A stretch of 64,000 nucleotides of DNA from CBDCWO01 sp965223405. GTDB taxonomy: Bacteria > Bacteroidota > Bacteroidia > Chitinophagales > Saprospiraceae. Location of the stretch: assembly GCA_965223405.1 (NCBI GenBank), contig CBDCWO010000006.1:2666001-2730000 (forward strand), given 5' to 3'. Every line of letters begins with the position of its first letter. The first letter of the stretch is position 1. Below, piece after piece: positions 37,238-47,078 of the stretch. The translations under genes and the position numbers were made by a program. The notes beneath the pieces were generated by a model. It saw only the letters and a list, made by a program, of their open reading frames with translations, had not been told where the DNA came from and ran no database searches.

Positions 37238-40200
37238 TTATTCTTTCAAGAATTTCTTAATTATTTTGCCATCGTCAGTTTTGATTTCCAAGAGATAATA
37301 TCCTGATTCTAAGTCATATACCTCAAGATTATCAGAATTTAGTGTTTCTCTTTTCACTGCCTGTCCGACAACATTATATATAGTTGCAACAATCGTACCA
37401 ACCGGTTGATTTCTAAATCGAATATTTAGAATTTTTGATACCGGATTGGGATAAATATCGATTTCAAACCCGATCTCTGAAAGATTACCTGCAATAGCCG
37501 GTGAATTGGCACCACCGATATTGACGCTATAATCTTCTACCTCACCCCAGTTAATAGTACTACAGGAACTGGATGCCGCTCCATTCCATTGCATTTGAAT
37601 TCTCATTCTAGTCACACCGGTTTTTGCGGTTGCCGGAATGGTTATGTTGGTGTTAACTGTTCCCATCACCAATCCGGTGTACACTTTTTCTCCTCCGTCG
37701 GTGAAATCACCATCTCCATTGAAATCAATCCAAACATTCCATCCTTCCTTGTATACTGTAGACTTGTATTTTGGTTCCAGAGTAATAGGATAGACACCTC
37801 CCTGGCTCACATTGGCTGTTAAGGAGGTATAGTCTGCATATCCACCATTATTACCAGATACATTGTTGATAGAACCAAATACCACTTTATTTATCCACTC
37901 GTAGGTTGTTTTAGTCCCTGAAGATGAACAATAATTAACCGGACAGGCGGGACAAGAACCACCGCAATCCACGCCGGTTTCATTACCGTTTTTAATACCA
38001 TCATTACAGGTTGCTACACAGGGGGCACAAGGTCCACCACAATCCACACCAGTTTCGCCTTGGTTTTGAATTCCATCGTTACATGTTGCACATGGAGGAC
38101 AAGAGCCACCACAATCTACCCCAGTTTCATTGCCGTTTTTGATACCATCATTACAACTCGAGGTAGGAGGACATGCCGGACAAGGTCCACCACAATCCAC
38201 ACCGGTTTCACCTTGGTTTTGAATTCCATCATTACAAGTAGGACAAGGAGGACAAGAGCCACCGCAATCTACCCCGGTTTCATTACCATTTTTGATGCCA
38301 TCATTACAAGTAGGGGTAGGAGGACATGCCGGACAAGGTCCACCACAGTCCACACCGGTTTCACCTTGGTTTTGAATTCCATCGTTGCAAGTGGGAGTAC
38401 TTCCGCCTTCGCCTCCTATACTCACTGTATAGTCTTCTACTTCTCCGTATGTCATATTATTACAGGGACCGCCCGGAGCACTGTTCCATTGCATTTGTAC
38501 ACGCATCCGAGTACTGCCTAGTGCCCCACCAACGGGTACAGTTACGGATCCACTGACTGTGGATTTACCACTGCCAGAAAACACTTTTTCGCCGGGATCA
38601 ATCAAATCACCGTCTCGATTCCAATCTATATATACGGCGAAATGTTCTGTATAACTACTGCCTTTGTATCCTGGAGTTAGTGATATGGAATATGAATTTC
38701 CAGGTTCTACGTTAGCAACAAGATTGGTATAGTTTCCATAACCTCCATTACTACCCGAAGAGTTGTCAATTCCACCAAATACTACTCTTTTTATATACTC
38801 GTAATTGGTATTGTTTCCTTTTGATGCGCAGTAAGACGGAGGAGGACATGCTGGACAAGGTCCACCACAATCTACGCCGGTTTCACCTTGGTTTTGAATG
38901 CCGTCGTTACAAGTAGCAGTACAAGGAGCACAAGGTCCACCACAATCTACGCCGGTTTCACCTTGATTTTGGATCCCATCGTTACAGGTAGGACAAGGAG
39001 GACAGGAACCACCGCAATCTACACCGGTTTCATCTCCATTTTTGATACCATCCGTACAACTTGAGGTAGGAGGACATGCCGGACAAGGTCCACCACAATC
39101 CACCCCAGTTTCACCTTGATTTTGGATACCATCATCACAAGTAGGACATGCCGGACAAGGTCCGCCACAATCTACGCCGGTTTCACCTTGGTTTTGGATG
39201 CCGTCGTTACAAGTAGGACAAGGAGGACAAGAGCCGCCACAGTCTACCCCGGTTTCATTTCCATTTTGTATTCCGTCATTACAAGTTGGCGTACCACCTC
39301 CTGAAATGCTCACCGAATAATCTTCGACTTCACCATAATTCAGAGTTGCACATGGGTTGTTGATGGCATTGTTCCACTGCATTTGGACTCTCATTCTGGT
39401 TGTGCCAACTACAGCCCATGACGGAACATTCACATTTCCTGAAACGGTACTGTTTCCATTCGCTGAAAAGACTTTCTCTCCATCATCACTAAAATCATTA
39501 TCTCCATTAAAATCAATATATACCTCAAAATATTCTTTATATGAGGATGATGTAAAACCAGGGGTAATCGAGATAGGATAAGAACTACCTTGATTGATAT
39601 TTGCAGTTAGCGAAGTGTAGTTTCCGTATCCTCCATCTTTTCCAGTCGTGTTGTTGATATTGGAGAAGGCCACGTTTTTAATATACTCATAGTTATTATT
39701 ATTGGCTTTCGAGGCGCAATAACTAGTCGAACTACAGGGGTCACAAGGTCCACCACAATCCACCCCAGTTTCACCTTGATTTTGAATTCCATCATTACAA
39801 GTTGGGCATGCCGGACAAGGTCCGCCACAATCTACCCCGGTTTCACCTTGGTTTTGGATTCCATCATTACAGGTCGGATCACCTCCACCTCCACCACAAT
39901 CTGCCAAACAGGAAGCACCATTTACTTTATTGCGAATTAAATTACCTGGTTGGGTGCCGAATCCATTATTAAAATTTATACCAGGGCCACCTCCCAGATG
40001 GCAGTAACTCATTATGGTTCCACCATTGGCGGGAGCTGGACCTTTAGGACAACCTCCTTCAGTTGTATAGCAGTTATCCAGTGCACCACCACTCCAGCTA
40101 CAACTGTGTGTATGGGGAGAACCTAAGTTATGTCCCATTTCATGAGCAATCACGTTGACTGTCCAGGAATAGGTAGGAAAAGCATTGTAGCCACTACCTA

Positions 40201-41218
40201 CCCAGCTATAGGCATAGGCATAACTGGAACACAAAGCATCTACCCAAGCCACCCCTCCATTCGATGGTGCGCCTCGGGATACCAAGTGTCCTACATCAAA
40301 ATTGTTAGTAATGGTACCATTCGATAAACCATTATTAACCCGGGTTCTAAATGCAGTCAAGGCATTGGACGTACCGTTGGTAGGATAGTTATCGTTGGTA
40401 GTCCAAGCATATATTTGTGCAATTTGAGTACTTATGTTTTCATTGTTATACAGGGTTTGTACTACACTAAAGACTCCTGATATCCAGTTTGAAGCTCCCG
40501 CCGTACCTCCTTTTTCAACCACTAGGTCTCTTTCAAGTTCAAAATAAATTTTTACACACTTGGCAGATCGATTTTCCAAATACTGTTGCGTAGCTAATTT
40601 TCGAAATTCGGTCAAATCGAATTGGTTTTGAGCCGGATCAATTGTCTCACATACAAAATCAGGGGCATCTTTAATTTGTGATTCTTCATAAATAACATAT
40701 TTCTCGGGTTTGTTTTTATCATATTTTCCGAGAGTCAGATTACCAAATTGAGAACCATTAATAATACCAATTACTTCATTTTCAAAGAAACTGATAGTCA
40801 CCAAGGAATTGGGTTTGTTCTTGACAATACCATGGTAGAATATACCTGGATTGTAAGGAACAGCCCCTCTTGATTCACTAGTAGTGACAAAAAAATCATC
40901 AGTATACAATTCTTTACGCACAAGCTCTAATTCTACCGTTTGGTCTTCAAAAGGTAAAATTAGATTCATGGCATCTTTTTTCTCAGCAACCAAAGATTTT
41001 AGCTGAGAGGACTTTAGGTTCAGTTTTGTACTTTGTTTGACGTACTTATCTAAAGTACCGGATCTCAAAATCGTTTTGTCCAAGCTGAATAACTTGTCAA
41101 CTTTGACAAATTGCAACCCTTCACTTTTTGATTTTAAAATGTCGTTGGATACCAGATTTTGGCCGAAAGATAAATTAACGCATACAAAGAATAGAGTAAG
41201 AGTCTTCCAACATTTCAT
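37238..41218 (-). CDS. Secreted reprolysin-like metalloprotease with Cys-rich repeats, GEVED domains and T9SS sorting domain
   Basis: The 1326-residue protein has a signal peptide (1-19), a propeptide-like region (about 20-210) and a metzincin catalytic domain with the extended zinc motif HEMGHNLGSPHTH at about 359-371. There follow 14 copies of a Cys-rich unit (C-x-DGI-x-N-x2-ETGVDCGG-x-C-x2-C) in groups of 2, 6 and 6. Each group is followed by a GEVED-type domain of about 130 residues containing an EDYSV/EDYTV segment. The last 75 residues form a type IX (Por) C-terminal sorting domain with ATIYNVVGQ and KIIKKFLKE. It is thus exported and probably anchored to the cell surface by the T9SS, in line with porQ at the left edge. 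The substrate is unknown. Confidence 0.92.
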   Translation of the reverse strand: MKCWKTLTLFFVCVNLSFGQNLVSNDILKSKSEGLQFVKVDKLFSLDKTILRSGTLDKYVKQSTKLNLKSSQLKSLVAEKKDAMNLILPFEDQTVELELVRKELYTDDFFVTTSESRGAVPYNPGIFYHGIVKNKPNSLVTISFFENEVIGIINGSQFGNLTLGKYDKNKPEKYVIYEESQIKDAPDFVCETIDPAQNQFDLTEFRKLATQQYLENRSAKCVKIYFELERDLVVEKGGTAGASNWISGVFSVVQTLYNNENISTQIAQIYAWTTNDNYPTNGTSNALTAFRTRVNNGLSNGTITNNFDVGHLVSRGAPSNGGVAWVDALCSSYAYAYSWVGSGYNAFPTYSWTVNVIAHEMGHNLGSPHTHSCSWSGGALDNCYTTEGGCPKGPAPANGGTIMSYCHLGGGPGINFNNGFGTQPGNLIRNKVNGASCLADCGGGGGDPTCNDGIQNQGETGVDCGGPCPACPTCNDGIQNQGETGVDCGGPCDPCSSTSYCASKANNNNYEYIKNVAFSNINNTTGKDGGYGNYTSLTANINQGSSYPISITPGFTSSSYKEYFEVYIDFNGDNDFSDDGEKVFSANGNSTVSGNVNVPSWAVVGTTRMRVQMQWNNAINNPCATLNYGEVEDYSVSISGGGTPTCNDGIQNGNETGVDCGGSCPPCPTCNDGIQNQGETGVDCGGPCPACPTCDDGIQNQGETGVDCGGPCPACPPTSSCTDGIKNGDETGVDCGGSCPPCPTCNDGIQNQGETGVDCGGPCAPCTATCNDGIQNQGETGVDCGGPCPACPPPSYCASKGNNTNYEYIKRVVFGGIDNSSGSNGGYGNYTNLVANVEPGNSYSISLTPGYKGSSYTEHFAVYIDWNRDGDLIDPGEKVFSGSGKSTVSGSVTVPVGGALGSTRMRVQMQWNSAPGGPCNNMTYGEVEDYTVSIGGEGGSTPTCNDGIQNQGETGVDCGGPCPACPPTPTCNDGIKNGNETGVDCGGSCPPCPTCNDGIQNQGETGVDCGGPCPACPPTSSCNDGIKNGNETGVDCGGSCPPCATCNDGIQNQGETGVDCGGPCAPCVATCNDGIKNGNETGVDCGGSCPACPVNYCSSSGTKTTYEWINKVVFGSINNVSGNNGGYADYTSLTANVSQGGVYPITLEPKYKSTVYKEGWNVWIDFNGDGDFTDGGEKVYTGLVMGTVNTNITIPATAKTGVTRMRIQMQWNGAASSSCSTINWGEVEDYSVNIGGANSPAIAGNLSEIGFEIDIYPNPVSKILNIRFRNQPVGTIVATIYNVVGQAVKRETLNSDNLEVYDLESGYYLLEIKTDDGKIIKKFLKE
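37936..39880 (-). repeat. Coding tandem repeats (14 units) in the metalloprotease gene
   Basis: Units of about 66-80 bases encode the CNDGIQNQGETGVDCGG-type module. They fall in three blocks: 39740-39880 (2 units), 38835-39295 (6) and 37936-38400 (6). Many units are nearly the same at DNA level (for example ccaccacaatc and tcaccttggttttg recur), so the block is prone to recombination and assembly collapse. Confidence 0.9.
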
Positions 41219-41485
41219 TTACCACAAGATTTACATAAGATTTACAAAAATAATAATCACTGGATGACATTCTAGTCAATTCCAATTAATAAGATCAATT
41301 ACATGGGAAAAGCATCTTGGATGGGATATCCCCTTCGCCAGAGAAGATTTCTAAAGTAAGATTGAGGACACCGCAAATTTAACTAAAAATCCTTGATTCG
41401 TAGTATGTGATGCTCAGAGTTTAACATTTATCTTTATCCTACTTTATCATGTCTCGGGGTAGACAAAAATCAATGGTCAAAAGTT

Positions 41486-42403
41486 ATGCCAAAAAATGTA
41501 TCTGTTAATATGCATCCAGCAAAAATTTTATTATTTGGTGAGTACGCTGTGCTTTTTGGAGGAAATGGATTGGCAATACCCTATAATAAATGTCAGATCA
41601 CCTGGGCATTTGGCAATGTAAATTCTGAATTGGCCTTGGATGAGCTTTACAAATATGTATTCAATCTAAGACCTTTTTGGCTGGATTTAGAGCGGATGAA
41701 ATCGGACTTGGACCATAAAATATTCTTAAAATCAAATATTCCCTGGGGTAAAGGACTTGGTAGTTCCGGAGCTGTGGTTGCAGCAATACTGCACAGATAC
41801 GGAATTACTATGGGAAAGAAAGAAAAATTGCCCATTCTGGTAAAAAGACTTCAAGCGATAGAAAATTACTATCACGGTAACAGTTCAGGATTTGATCCTT
41901 TGGTAAGTTATTTAAACCAAGCAGTATTGAAGGATGAGACGCAATTTATACCCTTATCAACTGTAGATGTTCCTGTGCATTTTCAGTTTTTTCTATTGGA
42001 TAGCGGTCTGAGTCGTGATAGTAAAAAGAATATTGTACAGGTTCAACGTCAACTCCAAATTACGGAATATCAAAATTCTATGGATCGGTACATCAGCTTA
42101 AACAATCAAGCAATTCAATGCTTAATTCAAAATCAAACGAAAGGATTTATGGAGATATTTGAAGAACTAAGCCGTCTTCAATATCATTTGTTTTCTGATT
42201 TAATTCCCAACAATATTAAAAAAGTATGGAAGGCTGGACATTCAAGTAGAAAATATTGGATAAAGTTATGTGGATCCGGAGGTGGAGGCTTTTTTTGGGG
42301 GATTGCCAAGAACGAATTAAACTTATCAGATGAAATGGCATTACCTGTCATTCACTTCGATATCGGTAGTAAACCAGATCCGGATACTTTTCGCTATACT
42401 TAG
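41486..42403 (+). CDS. GHMP-family kinase, mevalonate-kinase-like
   Basis: The 305-residue protein is a GHMP kinase. The ATP-binding loop is at about 87-98 (PWGKGLGSSGAV), the N-terminus (HPAKILLFGEYAVLFGG) is that of mevalonate kinase and its relatives, and a third motif lies near the end (KLCGSGGGGFFWGI). It would phosphorylate an alcohol such as mevalonate, feeding isoprenoid synthesis. No other mevalonate-pathway gene is adjacent, so the substrate is inferred from the N-terminal motif only. Its 3' end overlaps the convergent OmpA/PD40 gene by 56 bases. Confidence 0.85.
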   Translation: MPKNVSVNMHPAKILLFGEYAVLFGGNGLAIPYNKCQITWAFGNVNSELALDELYKYVFNLRPFWLDLERMKSDLDHKIFLKSNIPWGKGLGSSGAVVAAILHRYGITMGKKEKLPILVKRLQAIENYYHGNSSGFDPLVSYLNQAVLKDETQFIPLSTVDVPVHFQFFLLDSGLSRDSKKNIVQVQRQLQITEYQNSMDRYISLNNQAIQCLIQNQTKGFMEIFEELSRLQYHLFSDLIPNNIKKVWKAGHSSRKYWIKLCGSGGGGFFWGIAKNELNLSDEMALPVIHFDIGSKPDPDTFRYT

Positions 42404-44435
42404 GAATGTCTTTGTTTTCTATTCTGCGACCATTGATATAGGCTAATACCCTAGCATCTTCAAAGCCCTTTTCTCTATATTTTCTCTTTAGCTGATTGGC
42501 TTCAAAGAAAGTTTTTACGATTTCGGCAGTATAATTATAACTGGAATCGAGATAATGTTTTTCAATCATGATTCCGTTTACATTTTGTAGCGATTCCGGA
42601 AGGTAAGGCCTGGATGACATTTGTAAAAATATTTTATAACTTAATCCCAGTGTCAAAGAATCATAAACCGCATAACTTGCATCCTTAAAATGGCTTACAA
42701 TGACGGGTGCTTCATAATTAAACTCTCCCCTGTCCTGAATGTCATCATGTACTACAAATTCTATTCTCCTGTTAAATCGATGCCCACTGGGGTTTGCAAT
42801 TCCATTGACCTTATTTAATGCAATTGGATAACCTGATCCTGTGCCAACGATAAATATTCTGGATGCTTCAATACCTTGTTGGACGAAATAAGTTGCTACT
42901 TCTTCGGCTCGTTTGGCGGAGAAAAATAAATTATATTCCCTTTTGTCTCGGTCATCGGAATGACCAATCACATCTATTTTCCAGTTTGTATGTTTTTTTA
43001 AAGCATCGATTAAATCAGAAGTTTGATTGATGTTATAGGGGTTTAGGATTAGTTTATTTACTTCATATAACAGAAACGGGATGTTCAATAATTCGACTTG
43101 TTTTTTATGTGTATTCGAAAATCCATCAAATAATTCAGTTTCATCCCAAAATCGAATTTCGGGTTGAACTTTCAACATGCTCGTAACCGGCTGCTTAAAT
43201 ATGGTAAAAAAAAGATCATATCCTTGGTCAATACCATTGCGATTGGATGAAAATGCAGCATTTCGACCTGACTCGGAAAGGCGGAAGTACAATTCGTCGC
43301 CAGCGGAATTTACGGGTAATCCCAGATTCTTAGGTTTTCCCCAGCCGATCTGCGGTGTATAACTGGTCTCGAATATATCAAAACCACCAATACTTGTAGT
43401 CCTGTTTGAACTAAAATAAAGAGTAGTTTCATTTTTTGCCAGGAAAGGAGCAACTTCATCGAAAGCAGTATTTACTTTGGATCCAAGATTAATTGGTGTA
43501 GTCCATTCATTATCTACCAATGAAGTCAGGTAAAGATCATATCCTCCAAATCCCCCATCACGTATACTGGAAAAAATAATCCGGTTTTCCAGAATCTGCA
43601 AATAGTGATCACCCTTAATCAGGTCAACAGGGCATTTCAACTGGCCTTGTGATAGTGTCCCTTTTTGAGAATTGGCAAGTGTGTCAACCATGATAAAGGC
43701 ATTATCTGCATTTCCTTGATAGTAATATGCCAATTGTCCATCTTTACTAAAATCAATTAATACCTCCTGTAATTTGGTGTTCAATTTTTCATTCATCGAA
43801 AATACACGGGACCATTGTCCCTGTTGAATCTCGACTCCATACATATTGCTGTGGGCAGAGTTATCCCCATCCGGATGATTCGAAGAAAAGTAAATCCGAT
43901 CAGGAAAATTGATACTAAATACCGGACCTATTTCATGATATGGAGTATTAATTGTATTGGGTAGTTGTTCTAGATATCCAAGAACATCCTGGCGAATGAC
44001 ATAACTTCCGGTTGCACATCTTTTGATATCATTTTTTACCTTAATACGTAGGTTGGAATTACCATTTTTATCAAATCTCAGGAACAGTTTGTAATTAAGA
44101 ACTGCTTTCTCGAAAGCATTTTGGAATTGATATACTTTTCCCAGCCAATAATAAACCTCCGCATTGATGTTTTTTGTTTTGGTATATTCGGAGAGCCAGT
44201 AATGAGCTTTTTCCAATTCTTTGGTCTGGAAATAACAAACACCTACCTCAAAAGCAAATTTTTGATATACATCTAGTTTTTGGAATTCTTCTAATGCTGA
44301 GATATAATTCTGATTCCTGAACGCCTTTAAAGCCCGATCTGCAGATTTCAGTTTTACCTGGCCATATTGAACAATCGAAAGGATTAGACAAATTAAAATG
44401 ATAAAATATCTGATTTTATCAAGGCTAGCATTCAT
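42348..44435 (-). CDS. OmpA-family protein with TPR, PD40 propeller and SPOR-like tail
   Basis: The 695-residue protein has a signal peptide (about 10-26), TPR-like helices (about 30-130), PD40 propeller repeats (about 160-400; IYFSSNHPDGDNSAHS, TTLYFSSNRTTSIGGFDIF), and an OmpA peptidoglycan-binding domain (about 445-575; WKIDVIGHSDDRDKREYN, later HRFNRRIEFVV). The last 75 residues read like a SPOR domain (AEIVKTFFEANQLKRKYREK). The first four parts resemble PorE and other T9SS-linked OmpA proteins. It probably ties the outer membrane to peptidoglycan. The E2 gene lies 6 bases upstream on the same strand. Confidence 0.88.
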   Translation of the reverse strand: MNASLDKIRYFIILICLILSIVQYGQVKLKSADRALKAFRNQNYISALEEFQKLDVYQKFAFEVGVCYFQTKELEKAHYWLSEYTKTKNINAEVYYWLGKVYQFQNAFEKAVLNYKLFLRFDKNGNSNLRIKVKNDIKRCATGSYVIRQDVLGYLEQLPNTINTPYHEIGPVFSINFPDRIYFSSNHPDGDNSAHSNMYGVEIQQGQWSRVFSMNEKLNTKLQEVLIDFSKDGQLAYYYQGNADNAFIMVDTLANSQKGTLSQGQLKCPVDLIKGDHYLQILENRIIFSSIRDGGFGGYDLYLTSLVDNEWTTPINLGSKVNTAFDEVAPFLAKNETTLYFSSNRTTSIGGFDIFETSYTPQIGWGKPKNLGLPVNSAGDELYFRLSESGRNAAFSSNRNGIDQGYDLFFTIFKQPVTSMLKVQPEIRFWDETELFDGFSNTHKKQVELLNIPFLLYEVNKLILNPYNINQTSDLIDALKKHTNWKIDVIGHSDDRDKREYNLFFSAKRAEEVATYFVQQGIEASRIFIVGTGSGYPIALNKVNGIANPSGHRFNRRIEFVVHDDIQDRGEFNYEAPVIVSHFKDASYAVYDSLTLGLSYKIFLQMSSRPYLPESLQNVNGIMIEKHYLDSSYNYTAEIVKTFFEANQLKRKYREKGFEDARVLAYINGRRIENKDIPKYSEKYPDLVYYRYRSE

Positions 44436-44441
44436 GCATTA

Positions 44442-45809
44442 TTATATTTTCTGATGAACGTCAAATTTTTCCAAATAGTCGCCTACTTTTCTTAAGAAGG
44501 ATCCACCCAGGTATCCATCTACAATCCGGTGATCGTAGGATAAGGATAGAAACATCATGTGGCGAATGGCAATGGTATCACCAAATTCCGATTCGACGAC
44601 TGCTGGCTTTTTTCGTATTGTTCCAGTGGCAAGAATAGCAACTTGCGGCTGATTGATTATGGGTGTACCCATTACATTTCCAAAAGTACCCACGTTGGTA
44701 ATGGTAAATGTTCCTCCTTGGATCTCTTCAGGTTTAAGCTGATTCGTACGGGCTTTTTGAGCCAATGAGTTAACACTTTTTGTCAACCCAATTAGGTTTA
44801 GAAAATCCGCATTATGAATTACAGGAACTATGAGATTGCCTGAAGGTAATGCCGTGGCCATGCCAATATGGATATCTTTTTTTATCAATATCTTATCTCC
44901 ATCAACGGAACAGTTAATTTTGGGAAAGTCTTTGATGGCTTTAACAATAGCATCAATAAATATTGGTGTATAAGTGATCTTTTCATTATAAATATTAAGG
45001 AAGTCCTCCTTGACCCTGGACCTCCACATTACGATATCCGTAACATCAACTTCAATAAATGAAGTAACATGTGCCGAAGTTTGCTTTGATTTGATCATGT
45101 GATCAGCAATTAACTTCCGCATTCGGTCCATTTGGATTATCTCTACGTTGCCATCATGTTGGGTAACCTCTTCTATTTGGACAGTAGGAGTTTGTTTTGG
45201 TTTGGCCTCTAAAGCTTTCTTTGGAGGTAATTTATGCTCAGATTTTTGAGTCTGCGCTGAGGATTTTCCCGCTTTGATATAATTCAATATATCACTTTTT
45301 GTAACTCGTCCGCCCATTCCGGTACCATTGATTTGATCGAGTTCTTCTTTGCGAATTCCTTCTTTGATCGCAATGTTTCGCACCAGTGGAGAATAAAATC
45401 GATCTGTCTGGCTTGGTCTGAGAGTCGTATCTTTTGCTACAGAGGGTCTTGGAACCGAACTGGTTGCCGGTTCAGTTGTATGTAATTTCTTTTCCGCTCT
45501 TGTAGGCGGAGGATTCAATTCTGAGGTATGACCATTACCTTCATGGGCAACAGGTATCGTACTATCTTTTTTAGTTGACACCACAGCGATTACTTTTCCC
45601 ACCTCTACCACTTCATTTTCCGCTGCCTTTATTTCCGTCAATATTCCTTTAACTGGTGATGGGATCTCCGAATCTACTTTGTCGGTTGCAATTTCCACTA
45701 TTGTTTCGTCTTCATCTACTTCATCACCTATATTTTTTACCCAATTCAGGATAGTTGCCTCCATAATGCTTTCTCCCATTTTCGGCATAATAATCTCAGT
45801 CAAAGCCAT
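44442..45809 (-). CDS. 2-oxoacid dehydrogenase E2 (dihydrolipoamide acyltransferase)
   Basis: The 455-residue protein has one lipoyl domain (residues 1-80; the lipoylated Lys lies in EIATDKVDSEIPSP), a long Pro/Thr/Lys linker, an E3-binding domain (about 138-175; YSPLVRNIAIKEGI) and a catalytic acyltransferase domain with DHRIVDG near the C-terminus. It is the E2 core of a pyruvate, branched-chain or 2-oxoglutarate dehydrogenase; which one is not clear. The ATG at 45809 (MALTEIIMPKMGES) matches the family start better than one three codons upstream. No E1 or E3 gene is adjacent. Confidence 0.92.
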   Translation of the reverse strand: MALTEIIMPKMGESIMEATILNWVKNIGDEVDEDETIVEIATDKVDSEIPSPVKGILTEIKAAENEVVEVGKVIAVVSTKKDSTIPVAHEGNGHTSELNPPPTRAEKKLHTTEPATSSVPRPSVAKDTTLRPSQTDRFYSPLVRNIAIKEGIRKEELDQINGTGMGGRVTKSDILNYIKAGKSSAQTQKSEHKLPPKKALEAKPKQTPTVQIEEVTQHDGNVEIIQMDRMRKLIADHMIKSKQTSAHVTSFIEVDVTDIVMWRSRVKEDFLNIYNEKITYTPIFIDAIVKAIKDFPKINCSVDGDKILIKKDIHIGMATALPSGNLIVPVIHNADFLNLIGLTKSVNSLAQKARTNQLKPEEIQGGTFTITNVGTFGNVMGTPIINQPQVAILATGTIRKKPAVVESEFGDTIAIRHMMFLSLSYDHRIVDGYLGGSFLRKVGDYLEKFDVHQKI

Positions 45810-45839
45810 ACCAATCAAGTTTGTACAAAATTACGTCTT

Positions 45840-47078
45840 TTAATTAGCCAATAAAAATTTTCTTGCCATATTAAGACCATAATAAGCTGCGTATTCTATA
45901 TTCAACAGACGATCTTTAGCCCTGATTATCTTTTGGGTTATCACCTTTTTCTTATTACCACATGCCAGCCAGATTAGACCTACTGGCTTATCAGGGGTTC
46001 CACCTCCAGGTCCCGCTATACCGCTAACTGCAATTCCTATATCTACGTCCCATAAGTCAATTAATCCTGTTATCATTTCTATAACCGTTTGCTCGCTCAC
46101 TGCTCCGTGAGTAACCAAGGTACTTTCGGAGACCCCCAGCTTATGAATCTTCATTTCATTGGAATAAGCGATGATTCCTCCCTGATAGTATGCAGAGGAT
46201 CCGGCATCACTAGTAAACAGATGTCCGAGATATCCACCGGTACAACTTTCTGCTGTTCCTACTTTTAAATTTCTGTCCATTAAAATGTTACCTATAGATT
46301 TGGCTAGCGAAATGTCTTCGTATCCGTAAGCCTGATCTCCTACAATTTCCTCGAGTAGATTGAAGTAATGGTTTAAATCCTTATTATTATTTTGTGAATC
46401 TGTATTATACTCACTTAATCGTAATCGTACCCGGGCTAAATCTGGTAAATATGCCAATGAGAGATGCTTGGGCAGAGATTTTTCAAAATCTTCTAACATT
46501 TCAGATAAAATGGATTCACCGGTACCGGCAGTGAGTAGAGTTTTATGCTCAACTGTGGATGGCCAGCGAGTTGTAAGTCTTGGGATAATCTGATTTTGAA
46601 GAATATCCTTCATTTCATACGGAACGCCAGGTAAATTAACTAACACAATTTGATGCTTTTCTGACCACATTCCCGGAGCAGTTCCGAGATTGTTGGGTAG
46701 AAGAATTGTATTTTGCGGGAAATAACATTGTAAGCGATGTGCTTCAGTTAATGGAACCTTGATTTTTGCAAATATTTCCTTTATATGATTATAAATTTTA
46801 GCATTGAATTCCGTGGTTACTCCCAAAAATTCAGCAATGGCATTTTTGGTTATGTCATCTTTTGTAGGCCCTAGCCCACCCGTAGTAATGACCAGATCTG
46901 CTTGCCTGCTGCATTCTGATAATATTTTGACGATAATCTCATGATTGTCCGGTATTACATTTACTCCCATGACCTGATAACCCAGCAAACTCATATTTTT
47001 TGCAATGTAAGCGGCATTGGTATCTGTTGTTTGTCCTGTAAGTAATTCATTACCGATACTGACAAGTTGTATCTTCAT
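45840..47078 (-). CDS. cinA: CinA-type protein: molybdopterin-like domain plus NMN deamidase domain
   Basis: The 412-residue protein joins a MoCF_biosynth-like domain (1-170; GNELLTGQTTDTNA, TTGGLGPTKDD) to a C-terminal CinA/PncC domain (about 250-410; GTAESCTGGYLGH, SGIAGPGGGTPDKPVG). It probably hydrolyses ADP-ribose-type pyrophosphates and deamidates nicotinamide mononucleotide in NAD recycling. The old name 'competence/damage-inducible' is not informative. The first base of its start overlaps the end of birA (4-base overlap). Confidence 0.93.
   Translation of the reverse strand: MKIQLVSIGNELLTGQTTDTNAAYIAKNMSLLGYQVMGVNVIPDNHEIIVKILSECSRQADLVITTGGLGPTKDDITKNAIAEFLGVTTEFNAKIYNHIKEIFAKIKVPLTEAHRLQCYFPQNTILLPNNLGTAPGMWSEKHQIVLVNLPGVPYEMKDILQNQIIPRLTTRWPSTVEHKTLLTAGTGESILSEMLEDFEKSLPKHLSLAYLPDLARVRLRLSEYNTDSQNNNKDLNHYFNLLEEIVGDQAYGYEDISLAKSIGNILMDRNLKVGTAESCTGGYLGHLFTSDAGSSAYYQGGIIAYSNEMKIHKLGVSESTLVTHGAVSEQTVIEMITGLIDLWDVDIGIAVSGIAGPGGGTPDKPVGLIWLACGNKKKVITQKIIRAKDRLLNIEYAAYYGLNMARKFLLAN

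Noticed and set aside
38060..38521. Plus-strand open frame of 153 codons
   Set aside because: It is antisense to the metalloprotease repeats and exists only because the repeat units lack stops in that frame.
37936..39880. Regularly spaced near-identical repeats that look like a CRISPR array
   Set aside because: They are in frame within one long gene, encode a conserved Cys-rich protein module, and have no unique spacers of constant length.
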